Below, in pieces: positions 8,999-16,599 of a DNA stretch of 62,434 bases. Position 1 is the first letter of the stretch, and every line of letters starts with the position of its first letter. Source of the stretch: a virus. The translations under genes and the position numbers were made by a program. The notes under the pieces are model-generated. The model searched no databases. It was not told the DNA's origin and saw nothing but the letters and a program-made list of their open reading frames with translations. The stretch lies in IMG/VR virus record IMGVR_UViG_3300036859_000414, positions 1 through 62,434 of that record. The stretch is one strand, 5' to 3'.

Positions 8999-9437
8999 CT
9001 TGTCCTCCTGTGTTGTAGATCTCGACGAGTACTTCTGCCGCTTTGCGTCGTGTAGAGCGCTCACCGAAGTTCTCTCCCTTCATGGTCTTCCACTTCCACT
9101 GCTGCTGTGTGCACCAGATGTAGCCGATTGGAGTGCCGCTCTTCATGCGCACGAGGAAGCCACCTCCGATCTCACCATCGATGTCAACTGTGTGGTCGTG
9201 GAGCGTGTATGGCAGATCGCTCTTCTGAGCTGACATAACTGGTCCACGGTTCATCGACTCGATGCGAGTCAAAAGGCCGTCTGTCTTGGCGGACTCAACA
9301 ACAACCTTTTGGTTCTTCGCTCTCCGCTCTGGTGAGGGAGGTGGAGGAGCTGGTTCAGGAGGAGGTGTGTATGGCACCTTCTCCTTCACCGTGTCGTCCT
9401 TCAAGAGCTTGCCGACGAGGTCGCGAACGTTGGCCAC
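8976..9437 (-). CDS. Hypothetical protein with proline-rich linker
   Basis: 153 residues: a helical N-terminus, a Pro/Glu linker (PPPEPAPPPPSPE) around residue 25-40 and a C-terminal alpha/beta domain with a Trp/Lys cluster (CTQQQWKWKTMKGE). It overlaps the vWA gene by one base (TAATG-like junction). Function unknown; co-translated with the vWA protein, so a partner is plausible. Confidence 0.65.
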   Translation of the reverse strand: MANVRDLVGKLLKDDTVKEKVPYTPPPEPAPPPPSPERRAKNQKVVVESAKTDGLLTRIESMNRGPVMSAQKSDLPYTLHDHTVDIDGEIGGGFLVRMKSGTPIGYIWCTQQQWKWKTMKGENFGERSTRRKAAEVLVEIYNTGGQDASTKMP

Positions 9438-10048
9438 TAGTCGTCGTCCTCGTCGTCTGAGTCCTTGCCGTCGGTCAGGAGAGCTACGACTCCACGTGTG
9501 AGTTGTTTCGGCTCGGAGAGGTCGCCAGTGAACGACTCACCGCCAGTGCTCATGGCCAAGCGCTTCAAGAACTCTTCGCCAGGGTCGCCAGGATCTCCTA
9601 CGAACACGACGTCGATCCTTCCGCCGAAGCGAACTGCGGCATCGAGGTGCTGCTGTTGAGGGTAGTCAGGCTGTCCGTCCGAGATCACGATGCACCGCGA
9701 GCACTCGAGCTTGCGTGCAAGGTCGATGGCTTGGCCGAGAGGAGTTCCACCTGATGGGTTGGGAATCGAATCGACGATCACGCTCGGCTCCGGATCCTGT
9801 CCGAACTGGATCATCGACATCCGCTTCTCCGTCTGGATGCCATCGACAGCTTCGCGAAGGCCCTGGATGCGCGACTTGCCGTTCTTCATCCTCGTGCTCA
9901 TCGAACCGCTGCAGTCCAGTAAGAGCCAGATGTTCTGTGCCTTCTGCACACGCACAAGGTCATCGAGCCCACCGATCTGAAGGCTCTTGTTGAGCTGCTT
10001 GGCGATGCTGCCTCCACGGACAGCGAGTGACTTGGTTTCGTCGGACAT
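9437..10048 (-). CDS. von Willebrand factor A (vWA) domain protein
   Basis: 203 residues. The MIDAS metal site is clear: DCSGSMS near residue 45, a Thr in GGTPLGQAID near 120 and an Asp in VISDGQPDY near 140. The C-terminus is acidic (DSDDEDDD). vWA domains of this type bind Mg and partner proteins, often next to AAA ATPases; no MoxR-like ATPase is adjacent. Cytoplasmic, no signal peptide. It sits between a helix-turn-helix-like gene and the Pro-rich protein in one operon. Confidence 0.8.
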   Translation of the reverse strand: MSDETKSLAVRGGSIAKQLNKSLQIGGLDDLVRVQKAQNIWLLLDCSGSMSTRMKNGKSRIQGLREAVDGIQTEKRMSMIQFGQDPEPSVIVDSIPNPSGGTPLGQAIDLARKLECSRCIVISDGQPDYPQQQHLDAAVRFGGRIDVVFVGDPGDPGEEFLKRLAMSTGGESFTGDLSEPKQLTRGVVALLTDGKDSDDEDDD

Positions 10049-10058
10049 AAAGAGCCTC

Positions 10059-10502
10059 CTAGAAGATGAGCTTCACGAGTGAGATAACTGCCTGGCGGAG
10101 AGCGTTCTGCTCTTCACCCTTCGTCTGAGCGCCCAGTGCGAGCGCTTTGATCTTCTGATACCGGTTGAACCCATCACGCATCAGAGGCGTGATGCCGTTC
10201 TTCGTGGCTCGAATGACAAGTGCGTTCTCGAGAGCCGTGAGGGCATGTAGAGCTGCCTCATCAGGATCGAGCGTCGTGGGATCGACTGCGTCACCGAGGC
10301 GCTTGATCAGACCTGCTCGACGCAGCTCAGAAAGATAGAACCATACTCGCTGCTTCGGCAGATTGGTCTTCGTGCAGATGTCGATACGGTCGATGCCTTC
10401 TGCACCTGCTGCTTTGATCGCGTTGTACGTTTGCGCCTTCTGTGTCTTGTCCCACGAGTCGAATGGTGAGCGCACGGTTGTGCACGCGTAGAGTTTAGCC
10501 AC
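10059..10502 (-). CDS. Winged-helix-like DNA-binding protein
   Basis: 147 residues. Residues about 35-70 (GIDRIDICTKTNLPKQRVWF, then a SELRRAGLIKRLG segment) look like a winged helix with recognition helix and wing. The remainder is helical. Second gene of the unit that begins at the promoter near 10.83 kb, so it may regulate early transcription or replication. Not recognised at family level. Confidence 0.6.
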   Translation of the reverse strand: MAKLYACTTVRSPFDSWDKTQKAQTYNAIKAAGAEGIDRIDICTKTNLPKQRVWFYLSELRRAGLIKRLGDAVDPTTLDPDEAALHALTALENALVIRATKNGITPLMRDGFNRYQKIKALALGAQTKGEEQNALRQAVISLVKLIF

Positions 10503-10767
10503 GTGGCACTCCGGCGTCGAGCTTGAGGAGATTGTACGCGTCCTCGTCTCGAAGGTTGGCTTCTGGCGCTCCGAACTTCACGTCAGCAGGAACGTTCGTT
10601 CGGTCGAACACGTCTAGCTCGATCGTCGAGCCTTCGTGGCCGTATGTGCTCAGGAAGTCGAGGAGACGCTTGGCGCCGTTCGTTCCAGCTCGACCTCCTG
10701 TCTGCCAGTAGGTCTCGCCATCGACGGACATAATAGTGAGGACGTAGTGCGTAGCGTTGTAAGGCAC
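10495..10767 (-). CDS. Hypothetical protein, first gene of a leftward unit
   Basis: 90 residues, GTG start at 10767 with AAGGAG nine bases upstream and a GAAA-capped hairpin just ahead of it. Mixed alpha/beta (THYVLTIMSVDGETYWQT). Overlaps the next gene by 8 bases. Function unknown. Confidence 0.6.
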   Translation of the reverse strand: MPYNATHYVLTIMSVDGETYWQTGGRAGTNGAKRLLDFLSTYGHEGSTIELDVFDRTNVPADVKFGAPEANLRDEDAYNLLKLDAGVPRG

Positions 10768-10780
10768 GTGGTTGCTCCTT

Positions 10781-10792
10781 GCGCTTTCGCGC
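10781..10792 (-). promoter_or_regulatory. Leader hairpin GCGC-GAAA-GCGC before the ribosome site
   Basis: On the minus strand the order is CTCAAC, GCGC, GAAA, GCGC, AAGGAG. The same flanks surround the hairpin at 12004-12015 with a different loop, so the stem plus flanks appear conserved. A GNRA tetraloop suggests an RNA-stability or translation element. Confidence 0.5.
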
Positions 10793-10822
10793 GTTGAGTG
10801 TTTCTGCGCAGATTACTCGGAG

Positions 10823-10851
10823 ATTCTACTTCAAAACACTACAGAAATCAA
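10823..10851 (-). promoter_or_regulatory. Sigma70-like promoter, leftward
   Basis: Minus strand TTGATT (10851-10846), 17-base spacer, TAGAAT (10828-10823). Start of transcription would lie near 10816, giving a leader of about 50 bases with the GCGC hairpin before the GTG at 10767. Confidence 0.6.
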
Positions 10852-11148
10852 CGATTTTCGTCCTGCAGATCAGACTGCGTAGCATTTCCTGCGGCGTGTT
10901 TCGTGTGCGGATTCTAGCGTGTGAGACCTCCTGGAATGGTAAGGTGCCAGGCGCTTTACGATCGACGTTCTACGACGATCCTACGCAGCCTAGACACGTG
11001 TGTAGAATGTGGCGTTATTGGCATTCGAAGTCCACGTTTTTCGCACTGTTTATCCACACCTGTTTCACCAGCCGCCACACGCCGGAGTAGCACGTGTGGA
11101 TCTCCAGCAACGTGCCTAGCGGCGTGGGCGGGTAGAACGTGTAGCGAG

Positions 11149-11319
11149 TCAGTGGCTGTCTCCGATCGTGACGCGTACGATGATGTCTTCTGGCTCTTCA
11201 CCAGTGCAGTCTTCGACGGCTGTGTTCACAGCGCTCTCGACCTCGTTGCTGAGAGGGATGAGATCGAGTGAGCGGACCTCTTCTGCCAGCTCGACGACGA
11301 TCGTGAAGGTGAGTCTCAT
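11149..11319 (-). CDS. Small protein, 56 residues
   Basis: ATG at 11319 overlaps the preceding stop. Beta-strand/acidic-helix pattern (MRLTFTIVVELAEEVRSLD) resembling other small proteins of this arm (22090-22293, 30728-30916) that begin with a strand of MR/MK plus hydrophobics. Function unknown. Confidence 0.6.
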   Translation of the reverse strand: MRLTFTIVVELAEEVRSLDLIPLSNEVESAVNTAVEDCTGEEPEDIIVRVTIGDSH

Positions 11320-11990
11320 CACAGCACTCCTGGAACAGGACGGAGTGTTGGAGTGCCTTGCGGCTTGTGCGGCAGGCCCCAGTGCTTGGCACAGATGGGA
11401 CCGTAGCCAACCTCGACCGAGCCTGCGTCTGTGAGTTCGAGGCCACAGAAGGAACAACGGCACTTGAGCGCGGCGTATTCCTTTGCTGCTGTGATCGGGT
11501 CGGACGCGACGGCAGCGAGGCGCTTCTTGAGATCGATGCTCGTGATGAGCGTGCCAGTTGGTGTGCCGTCAGGACGGACTAGACCGATGAACGTGCCGTT
11601 GCGGACCACGCTCAGAGAGCCTGGTGCAGCTCCGTGGACCGTAAGCCCAAGTGCGATCTCTGACTGTCCGTCAGCGTCGAGCACTCGGAGCTTCGGACGT
11701 TTGAGACCTCTGTCCTGTGCATCCTTGAGGAACTGACGGATCGGCTTGAGGTCGATGGCTTCGTGACCAGCAGAGCGCTCCGATGCGAGCTTCGCTGCAA
11801 GCATCTCTTCCTTCGCCGCGTCACAGTCCTTAATGAACTGGTGGCGTGCCGAGCCTCTGTTGTGTCCGACGCCAGGGATGAATGTGATTGGCTGTCCAGC
11901 TTTGATCTTGCCACTGCAAGCCGAGCAGCGACTGTCGAACTTCGCTTCCATGTTGCGTGGTCGTGGTGAACCGTGTGCTCCGTAACCCAT
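11319..11990 (-). CDS. Double zinc-motif protein, DUF6011-like C-terminus
   Basis: 223 residues from ATG 11990, which has AAGGAG and a GCGC hairpin upstream. N-terminal zinc ribbon CSACSGKIKAGQPI; C-terminal CSFCGLELTD...GYGPICAKHWG is typical of DUF6011-type phage proteins. The middle is Lys-rich. Probably DNA- or protein-binding; exact role unknown. Confidence 0.65.
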   Translation of the reverse strand: MGYGAHGSPRPRNMEAKFDSRCSACSGKIKAGQPITFIPGVGHNRGSARHQFIKDCDAAKEEMLAAKLASERSAGHEAIDLKPIRQFLKDAQDRGLKRPKLRVLDADGQSEIALGLTVHGAAPGSLSVVRNGTFIGLVRPDGTPTGTLITSIDLKKRLAAVASDPITAAKEYAALKCRCSFCGLELTDAGSVEVGYGPICAKHWGLPHKPQGTPTLRPVPGVL

Positions 11991-12003
11991 GTCCAATCTC
12001 CTT

Positions 12004-12015
12004 GCGCGTAGGCGC
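12004..12015 (-). promoter_or_regulatory. Leader hairpin GCGC-CTAC-GCGC before the ribosome site
   Basis: Same layout as 10781-10792: CTCAAC, GCGC, four-base loop, GCGC, AAGGAG, then ATG at 11990. Only the loop differs, which points to selection on the stem and the flanks. Confidence 0.5.
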
Positions 12016-12044
12016 GTTGAGGTTGTAAGTACTGAGTACATGAC

Positions 12045-12494
12045 TTAACCGCTCGAGTCCCAGCGTGCTCTCCACACGCTTACATTGCCCTTCTCGTCCT
12101 TGCGGTATGCGGTTGTGCTCATCTCCAGTCTGTGCAGGTCGTCGACCTTCGTAACGATCGGGTGCTTGGGATAGCCGCCGTCGTAGGTGCCTTTCGCGAT
12201 CGACTCGAGGAACTCGTCCCACTTGTACGGTGTGCCCATCTGTTCGAGGCGTTGAAGCTCGTACGGAGTCGGTCCTCTGAACTGGTCGATGATGATCGTG
12301 GTCTCTTCGCCGTGCAGCTCGACACGCATCTTTGCGAGCTGGGCTTCACTAAACGTGCCGTGCGTGCACCACTTGTTGAACAGCTTGACGTGGATCTCGA
12401 CGACGTGTGTGCCTTCGACGAGACCAGGCTTTTGGATACGGAACGCTTCGCCTGGGTGCGTGTTGAGGCCGAACGCGCCTTCGGGGATGCTCAT
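12045..12494 (-). CDS. Hypothetical protein, 149 residues
   Basis: ATG at 12494, ATGA overlap with the upstream gene. Alpha/beta with a Thr/Ile strand (LHGEETTIIIDQF) and a Trp/Arg end. Not recognised. Confidence 0.65.
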   Translation of the reverse strand: MSIPEGAFGLNTHPGEAFRIQKPGLVEGTHVVEIHVKLFNKWCTHGTFSEAQLAKMRVELHGEETTIIIDQFRGPTPYELQRLEQMGTPYKWDEFLESIAKGTYDGGYPKHPIVTKVDDLHRLEMSTTAYRKDEKGNVSVWRARWDSSG

Positions 12495-12697
12495 GAAGTC
12501 CTCCGTATGGACTCTGGCACAATCGTGTACTCGACTGTCTCGTCTACTCCGAGATCGCTGTAGTCGATGAGACGAGCTTCAAGTACGTCTGTCGAGTCGC
12601 GTACTTGTCGGTTGATGTCGTTGAGGAGTTGAAGCACTTCGTCCTTCTCTCCTTTGGGTACCTTGTACGTAGTAGTTCGGATGACTCGGATCTTCAC
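12491..12697 (-). CDS. Small protein, 68 residues
   Basis: GTG at 12697 overlaps the TGA of the HNH gene (GTGA) and the stop overlaps the next ATG. Beta strand, helix, beta strand pattern (RVIRTTTYKVPKGEKDEV). Function unknown. Confidence 0.6.
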   Translation of the reverse strand: MKIRVIRTTTYKVPKGEKDEVLQLLNDINRQVRDSTDVLEARLIDYSDLGVDETVEYTIVPESIRRTS

Positions 12698-13008
12698 GGC
12701 TTCCTGCTCCTTGCAAGGTTCGCTTCCTTGCGGTGGTGGCTCTTGTGGCATGAGGCGTGACAGAGAGCCTTGTTCATCATGTCGTTGTTGCCGTGGTTGC
12801 CGTCGATGTGGTGTATGGAGATGGAGGCGTTGAACTTCGGACCGGTGCTGTTGCCGTGTCGGATGAAGTCCAAGTCGTGCATGAGCTTCTTGCAGAAGTA
12901 GCAACAGAAGTGGCCTGCTGGTGTGTGAGGTGTTGCACCTGCTCCAGCGAGGAGGAAGTGCACGATCTCTCTGAGCTTGTACAGCTCCTTCCTCGACTGA
13001 AGTGTCAT
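12694..13008 (-). CDS. HNH endonuclease-like protein
   Basis: 104 residues from ATG 13008, chosen because it overlaps the upstream stop as ATGA; an ATG two codons earlier is also possible. CCYFCKK forms one zinc half, HHIDGNHGNN the HNH core, and CHASCHKSHH the second zinc half and last His. Free-standing HNH proteins of this size are homing or packaging-associated nucleases. As it lies inside the early operon rather than beside terminase, a homing or repair role is likelier. Confidence 0.8.
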   Translation of the reverse strand: MTLQSRKELYKLREIVHFLLAGAGATPHTPAGHFCCYFCKKLMHDLDFIRHGNSTGPKFNASISIHHIDGNHGNNDMMNKALCHASCHKSHHRKEANLARSRKP

Positions 13009-13133
13009 TGCCATACGTGTGAGTGCTCCTGGTAGAGGTGTGGGTAGCGACGGCTGACCAGATGCCAGTAGAGCGCATCGTAGGCCAGACGACGGAACCA
13101 GTTTGTAAGACCTGTTCGACGACGGTTGATCAC
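13005..13133 (-). CDS. Basic 42-residue protein
   Basis: GTG at 13133 overlaps the upstream TGA (GTGA), with AAGGAGG upstream inside that gene; its own TGA overlaps the HNH start. Sequence is Arg/Trp/Tyr-rich (INRRRTGLTNWFRRLAYDAL). Double translational coupling supports it being real; function unknown. Confidence 0.6.
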   Translation of the reverse strand: MINRRRTGLTNWFRRLAYDALYWHLVSRRYPHLYQEHSHVWQ

Positions 13134-13330
13134 AGCCCTTCCTCCTTCATGACCTTAAGTGCACACGTGGCGCAGTAGCCGTGTGAGACGAGACGTCCTG
13201 TCGCTTGTGCCTCAGCAATGAGCCGATCACGGTCTGGACAGGTCATACAAATGATGATCGGCTCGAGTGTGTCTCGAACCGACTTGATGAGGTCGAAGAT
13301 CCGTTTGTCCTCAGACGGTGGGAGGTTCAT
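13130..13330 (-). CDS. Small cysteine-containing protein
   Basis: 66 residues. CMTCPDRD and CATCALK make two CxxC pairs, a probable zinc-binding site. ATGA overlap upstream, GTGA downstream. Function unknown. Confidence 0.65.
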   Translation of the reverse strand: MNLPPSEDKRIFDLIKSVRDTLEPIIICMTCPDRDRLIAEAQATGRLVSHGYCATCALKVMKEEGL

Positions 13331-13458
13331 CGCTTAATCCCTTGCCGTGTGAGCTCCGCCATCGCAGCGGAGGCCTCCGCCTGGCTGAAGTAGCCAGTGC
13401 GGAAGGCCTCCGTGATGAGCTCGAAGCGCCGATTGTACTCAGCGAGTGTGATCCACAT
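13327..13458 (-). CDS. 43-residue helical protein
   Basis: ATG at 13458, TGA overlapping the next ATG. Helical (WITLAEYNRRFELITEAFR), with G/C-rich third positions as in the two genes upstream. Function unknown. Confidence 0.6.
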   Translation of the reverse strand: MWITLAEYNRRFELITEAFRTGYFSQAEASAAMAELTRQGIKR

Positions 13459-13463
13459 GGCTC

Positions 13464-13709
13464 TTACTTGACGAAGTAGAGCCGCAGGATGCCGTTGTCG
13501 AGCGTGACCTTGTCGGCCATCTCGACCACACGCTTCGTCGCGTCCGACGCCAGTTCCGTCGCACGCTCGATCACAAGCACGATGTGCTTCGGCGTGCGGT
13601 AGCGCCGGTAGGTCGCCTTCACGGTGTTGCCCACCTGGTGAGCGAAGCGCGAACGGCCCTTCAGGATGGAACGAACCTTCGCGTAGTTGGTCGTGGTCTT
13701 GAGAGTCAT
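13464..13709 (-). CDS. Strongly codon-biased small basic protein
   Basis: 81 residues, Lys/Arg-rich (KVRSILKGRSRFAHQVGN), with a leader hairpin and AAAGGAC ribosome site. Third codon positions are mostly G/C, like the capsid gene, suggesting abundant expression. Nucleic-acid binding is plausible from charge alone; no family recognised. Confidence 0.6.
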   Translation of the reverse strand: MTLKTTTNYAKVRSILKGRSRFAHQVGNTVKATYRRYRTPKHIVLVIERATELASDATKRVVEMADKVTLDNGILRLYFVK

Positions 13710-13791
13710 GTTCTTCTGTCCTTTCGATGGGAGCGGTAGTGCTCCAGGAGAAGAGAGGACATCCCTGCCCTCTCCCTCCCTGCAGAACTAC
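13710..13791 (-). repeat. Intergenic leader repeat, copy 1
   Basis: Minus-strand order: GTTCTGCAGGGAG, an imperfect GAGAGG/CCTCTC hairpin, TTCTCCT, then hairpin GGAGC-ACTACC-GCTCC (13745-13730) and AAAGGAC before ATG. The same order recurs at 14167-14242, and its second half at 14372-14412. Confidence 0.65.
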
Positions 13792-14166
13792 CTACTTCGT
13801 GGGCTGGCTGTGCGCCGGCTTCGCAGCAGAAGGGCGAGCACCCTTCGTCGGCGCGTCGGGCAGTTCGACGAACGCGTTGCGCGAACCGACGCTCTGGCTG
13901 ATCTCGTTCCAGCCGTGCTTCTCAGCCGCAGCCTTTACGAGAGTGTCGAAGGCCTTCTGGCCCTTCTCGATGGTGTCGAAGCTCTCGCGAGCGCCCGTCT
14001 GTGCCTTCGGCGCGTCCTCCGTGAGCTGCTTGATCGACGCCTTCAGGTTGAAGCGGTTCTTGCCTTCCTGAAGCGTGATCGTCAGACGCTCCTGTCGGTT
14101 CGGCGAATCGAAACGAGCAGTGCGGAGCTTCTTGCCAGCGACGTAGGTGCTCTTGTTCTTGGCCAT
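13792..14166 (-). CDS. Strongly codon-biased basic protein, 124 residues
   Basis: Lys/Arg-rich protein with a beta-rich first half (RQERLTITLQEGKNRFNLKA) and a low-complexity Pro/Ala/Lys end. Same leader hairpin and codon bias as its neighbours. It may coat or bind nucleic acid; this is inferred only from charge and apparent abundance. Confidence 0.6.
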   Translation of the reverse strand: MAKNKSTYVAGKKLRTARFDSPNRQERLTITLQEGKNRFNLKASIKQLTEDAPKAQTGARESFDTIEKGQKAFDTLVKAAAEKHGWNEISQSVGSRNAFVELPDAPTKGARPSAAKPAHSQPTK

Positions 14167-14242
14167 GTGCGTTGTGTCCTTTCAGTGGGAGCAGAAGTGC
14201 TCCAGGAGAAGGAGGAGTGATGTCCTCCTCTCCCTGTAGAAC
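14167..14242 (-). repeat. Intergenic leader repeat, copy 2
   Basis: GTTCTACAGGGAG, then a GGAGG/CCTCC hairpin around ACATCACT, TTCTCCT, then GGAGCA-CTTC-TGCTCC (14203-14188) and AAAGGAC. Nearly the same plan as 13710-13791. Confidence 0.65.
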
Positions 14243-14371
14243 TTAGTTCCCAACGATCTCGGCGATCTGCGCGTCACGCTTCTGGGCAAGCTCGGTCACG
14301 CCGTTCACCGCCTGGTAGCCTAAGTAGAGTGCCGTGATGACGAATACGAAGAGCACGATGGTCTTGGTCAT
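14243..14371 (-). CDS. 42-residue membrane protein
   Basis: ATG at 14371 behind AAAGGAC and a leader hairpin. One N-terminal membrane helix (TIVLFVFVITALYLGY) and a short charged tail. Codon use matches its two biased neighbours. Probably inner-membrane; function unknown. Confidence 0.65.
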   Translation of the reverse strand: MTKTIVLFVFVITALYLGYQAVNGVTELAQKRDAQIAEIVGN

Positions 14372-14412
14372 GTAAGTGTCCTTTCGGAAGGAGCAGAAGT
14401 GCTCCGTAGAGG
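14372..14412 (-). repeat. Intergenic leader repeat, copy 3 (3' half only)
   Basis: Hairpin GGAGCA-CTTC-TGCTCC (14405-14390) followed by AAAGGACA and ATG. The hairpin is identical to copy 2. Confidence 0.6.
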
Positions 14413-14826
14413 TTGGGAAGGTTTACAAACTGGCCCTGATTTCAAACTGCCTTTCGGCTCGTTCGGAACCGCGTTATTCCTCAACCTCTACGCAGCACTC
14501 CTGCGGGTAGTCGTTCTAGAAGTTCTTGCTGCGCTGTCCGCTTGCGCTTTCGCGCTTTGACATTGCATGACGTCCTGCCGCTGTGAGGTCCCTGAGGCCG
14601 TGCGAGCTTCCCAGCTTCGCGCCCTTCACCATACACCAGCAGGCCCTACTGCGTCCTGCGGACTGTGTGTCGCGGTGGCGGCCGTATTGGTGGCTCGCGA
14701 ACCCGCTCTCCGATATTGTGGCCTACCGTGTTACCGGCCGCTTGCTTTTCAAACCGTGGCTGCAACAACCAACCACCCACATATCATCCCTCTTCCATAG
14801 GTGTCGGGCAACAGGCTCTAAACCAC
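14413..14826. other. Intergenic region, about 410 bases
   Basis: No convincing gene. It contains a CAGTTTG direct repeat around 14425-14450 (minus strand, 15 bases between starts) and a third GCGC-TTTC-GCGC hairpin at 14544-14555 not joined to a ribosome site. A promoter for the codon-biased genes is expected here, but I could not place a convincing -35/-10 pair. Confidence 0.45.
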
Positions 14827-15195
14827 TCATTCTAAAGTGGATACATCCACACCGGGATGCTCCGAAATCCACTGCTGAATTCGCGTGTAGAGTCGCCCTT
14901 CTGACACGCCAAGCCGCGTAGATACAGCAGGAATCCCGTCTTTCGCAATCTCCTTCAAAAGCGCGTTGGTCAGCACGACTTTCACGTTGTTTGCGCCGCC
15001 GCGTTTGCGTAGTGGGATTCCGTAGCGCGCAAGGTGCTTTCGCACTCGGAGCTGCGAAATGTGGAGTCTTTCTGCGAGTTCCTCGAGAGAGACCCCGTCG
15101 ATCTTGTACCACTGCTCGAGGAGGGACTTGTAGTCCGAGAATCCTGCGTGTTTCGCAACGTTCTCGAGTTCGTAGAGGTAGAGCCGGAGAGCCAT
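14827..15195 (-). CDS. Helix-turn-helix DNA-binding protein
   Basis: 122 residues. Two helix-turn-helix candidates: residues about 36-62 (LEELAERLHISQLRVRKHLA) and about 85-108 (GIPAVSTRLGVSEGRLYTRI). Coupled to the ATPase gene upstream by overlap. It precedes the intergenic region with the leader repeats and could regulate it. Confidence 0.7.
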   Translation of the reverse strand: MALRLYLYELENVAKHAGFSDYKSLLEQWYKIDGVSLEELAERLHISQLRVRKHLARYGIPLRKRGGANNVKVVLTNALLKEIAKDGIPAVSTRLGVSEGRLYTRIQQWISEHPGVDVSTLE

Positions 15196-16589
15196 TAGAG
15201 GAGTGCTCTCCCTGCAGGAAGGATGTAGTACTTCTTCTTGTCCTTCGACGCTGCAACCATGCCTGCTTGTATGAGCGTATCGACGGCTTGTTTGAATGAG
15301 ACAGCGTTCATCTTCGACGTGTTCTTACGAAGCCATTCGGAGTGCCCGAGCTCGCCATTCTTCGCGGCTCGAAGTTGACTCAGCAGTCGTAGTTGATCGT
15401 CGCCCATAGCGCTCTGTGCCAGTTGTTCGAATGCCGCTGGGAGGTAGTGCTCGATGTAGTTCAGGATCTTGTCTGCGAGGATGAGCATGTCCACGTCAAG
15501 GTCGAGGACACCTGGGTTCTGTGCTGCGTTGAGGACCATTGCGAGTTGGAGGATGCGGTCTGGCTTTCGTTCGAAGTATCCGGCGAATTGCTTTTCGAGC
15601 ACCGTCTTCGAACGGCCTGTGTACCACAGACGATACCACTTCTCGGCAGTTGGAGTGAGCTTTACCTCTCCGATCACGCGTTGGAGGATGAGGAGCCCAT
15701 CGACGAGCTTCTTGCCAAGAGTTTGATCGAGCGGAGGCGGGAGAGGAAAGGATCTTGGACTATCCTTCTGCACTACGAACAAGAGGCGTGACATAAAGCC
15801 TCCTGCGAACGCGTCCTTCGTGATCGAGCTCTGCATCCAGTCGATCGTTGTAGCAGCTAAGTGTGAGATCGCAACATTAGTGAGTTGAGTCTGTCCTCGC
15901 AGGAGCGTCGAAGACGACCAGACGTCTGGGCAGTCGAACAACGCGGTGAGCATTGGCACCAGCCCTTCTAGGTACTGCTGCTTTCCAAGGAAGACTGCCC
16001 ATTCGGGAGCGTAAATAAGGCCCGTTGCAGTAGGCTGAGTCTTGAAGGACTCGATGAGCGCTTCTGGTGTGACTTTGTCTGCAAGGACGTTTCCTCCTAT
16101 GCGACGGAAGAGGTTGACAGCAAGGTTGCACGCTGTAGTCTTCTTGCACATCCCTGCTGGCGCAACAAGCACAGCACAGATGTTCGGGAAGATGTTCCCA
16201 TTTCCTCGTGGGAAGTAGACTCTTCGAGCAATAGTGGAACCGAGGACCACCAGTCCTGCGAAGAAGTGGAACACTGTCGGCGGTTCGGTCTCTCTCGTGT
16301 ACTCGATGTAGTCACGTAGCCACCCAGTCTTCGGAACGAGAGTATCGAAGTCTACGACGCGGCCTTTACCGCCTCCTTTCACTGCTTGCTCTATGAGCTG
16401 CTCGTCGACGGAAAAGGTCTGTGCGACCTTTTGTACGAAGTCCGTCGGAAGGAACTGCTCAGGGATCCCTTCTGCATAACTGAGGAACTCTGTCAGCCCT
16501 TTGTCGTTCAGTTGAGAGGGCTTCAGAAGCGTGAGCAGCCGTACGAGCTGGTCTACACGCTCGTCAAAATCTAGGTCCTGGAAGCGCAA
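15195..16589 (-). CDS. DUF3987-like replication ATPase
   Basis: 464 residues. Walker A-like APAGMCKKTTAC near residue 150; Walker B candidate LIYAPEWAVF; a C-terminal winged-helix-like domain (SFKQAVDTLIQAGMVA). The architecture resembles DUF3987 phage/plasmid proteins thought to act in replication initiation or as helicases. It lies between the polymerase module and a helix-turn-helix gene, consistent with replication. No separate DnaB-type helicase or primase was recognised, so this may be the phage's replicative ATPase. Confidence 0.65.
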   Translation of the reverse strand: MRFQDLDFDERVDQLVRLLTLLKPSQLNDKGLTEFLSYAEGIPEQFLPTDFVQKVAQTFSVDEQLIEQAVKGGGKGRVVDFDTLVPKTGWLRDYIEYTRETEPPTVFHFFAGLVVLGSTIARRVYFPRGNGNIFPNICAVLVAPAGMCKKTTACNLAVNLFRRIGGNVLADKVTPEALIESFKTQPTATGLIYAPEWAVFLGKQQYLEGLVPMLTALFDCPDVWSSSTLLRGQTQLTNVAISHLAATTIDWMQSSITKDAFAGGFMSRLLFVVQKDSPRSFPLPPPLDQTLGKKLVDGLLILQRVIGEVKLTPTAEKWYRLWYTGRSKTVLEKQFAGYFERKPDRILQLAMVLNAAQNPGVLDLDVDMLILADKILNYIEHYLPAAFEQLAQSAMGDDQLRLLSQLRAAKNGELGHSEWLRKNTSKMNAVSFKQAVDTLIQAGMVAASKDKKKYYILPAGRALL

Positions 16590-16599
16590 CTAGTGCCTC

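Larger units (their letters stand above)
10768..11148. other. Intergenic region with promoter
   Basis: 381 bases without a credible gene. It holds the promoter and leader hairpin listed separately; the part from 10860 to 11148 has no reading frame with sensible composition or a ribosome site. It could house operators; nothing else was identified. Confidence 0.55.

Noticed and set aside
14567-14800. Rightward 77-codon frame in the 14.4-14.8 kb gap
   Set aside because: Wrong strand for the arm, Cys/Pro/Ala-rich, no ribosome site.
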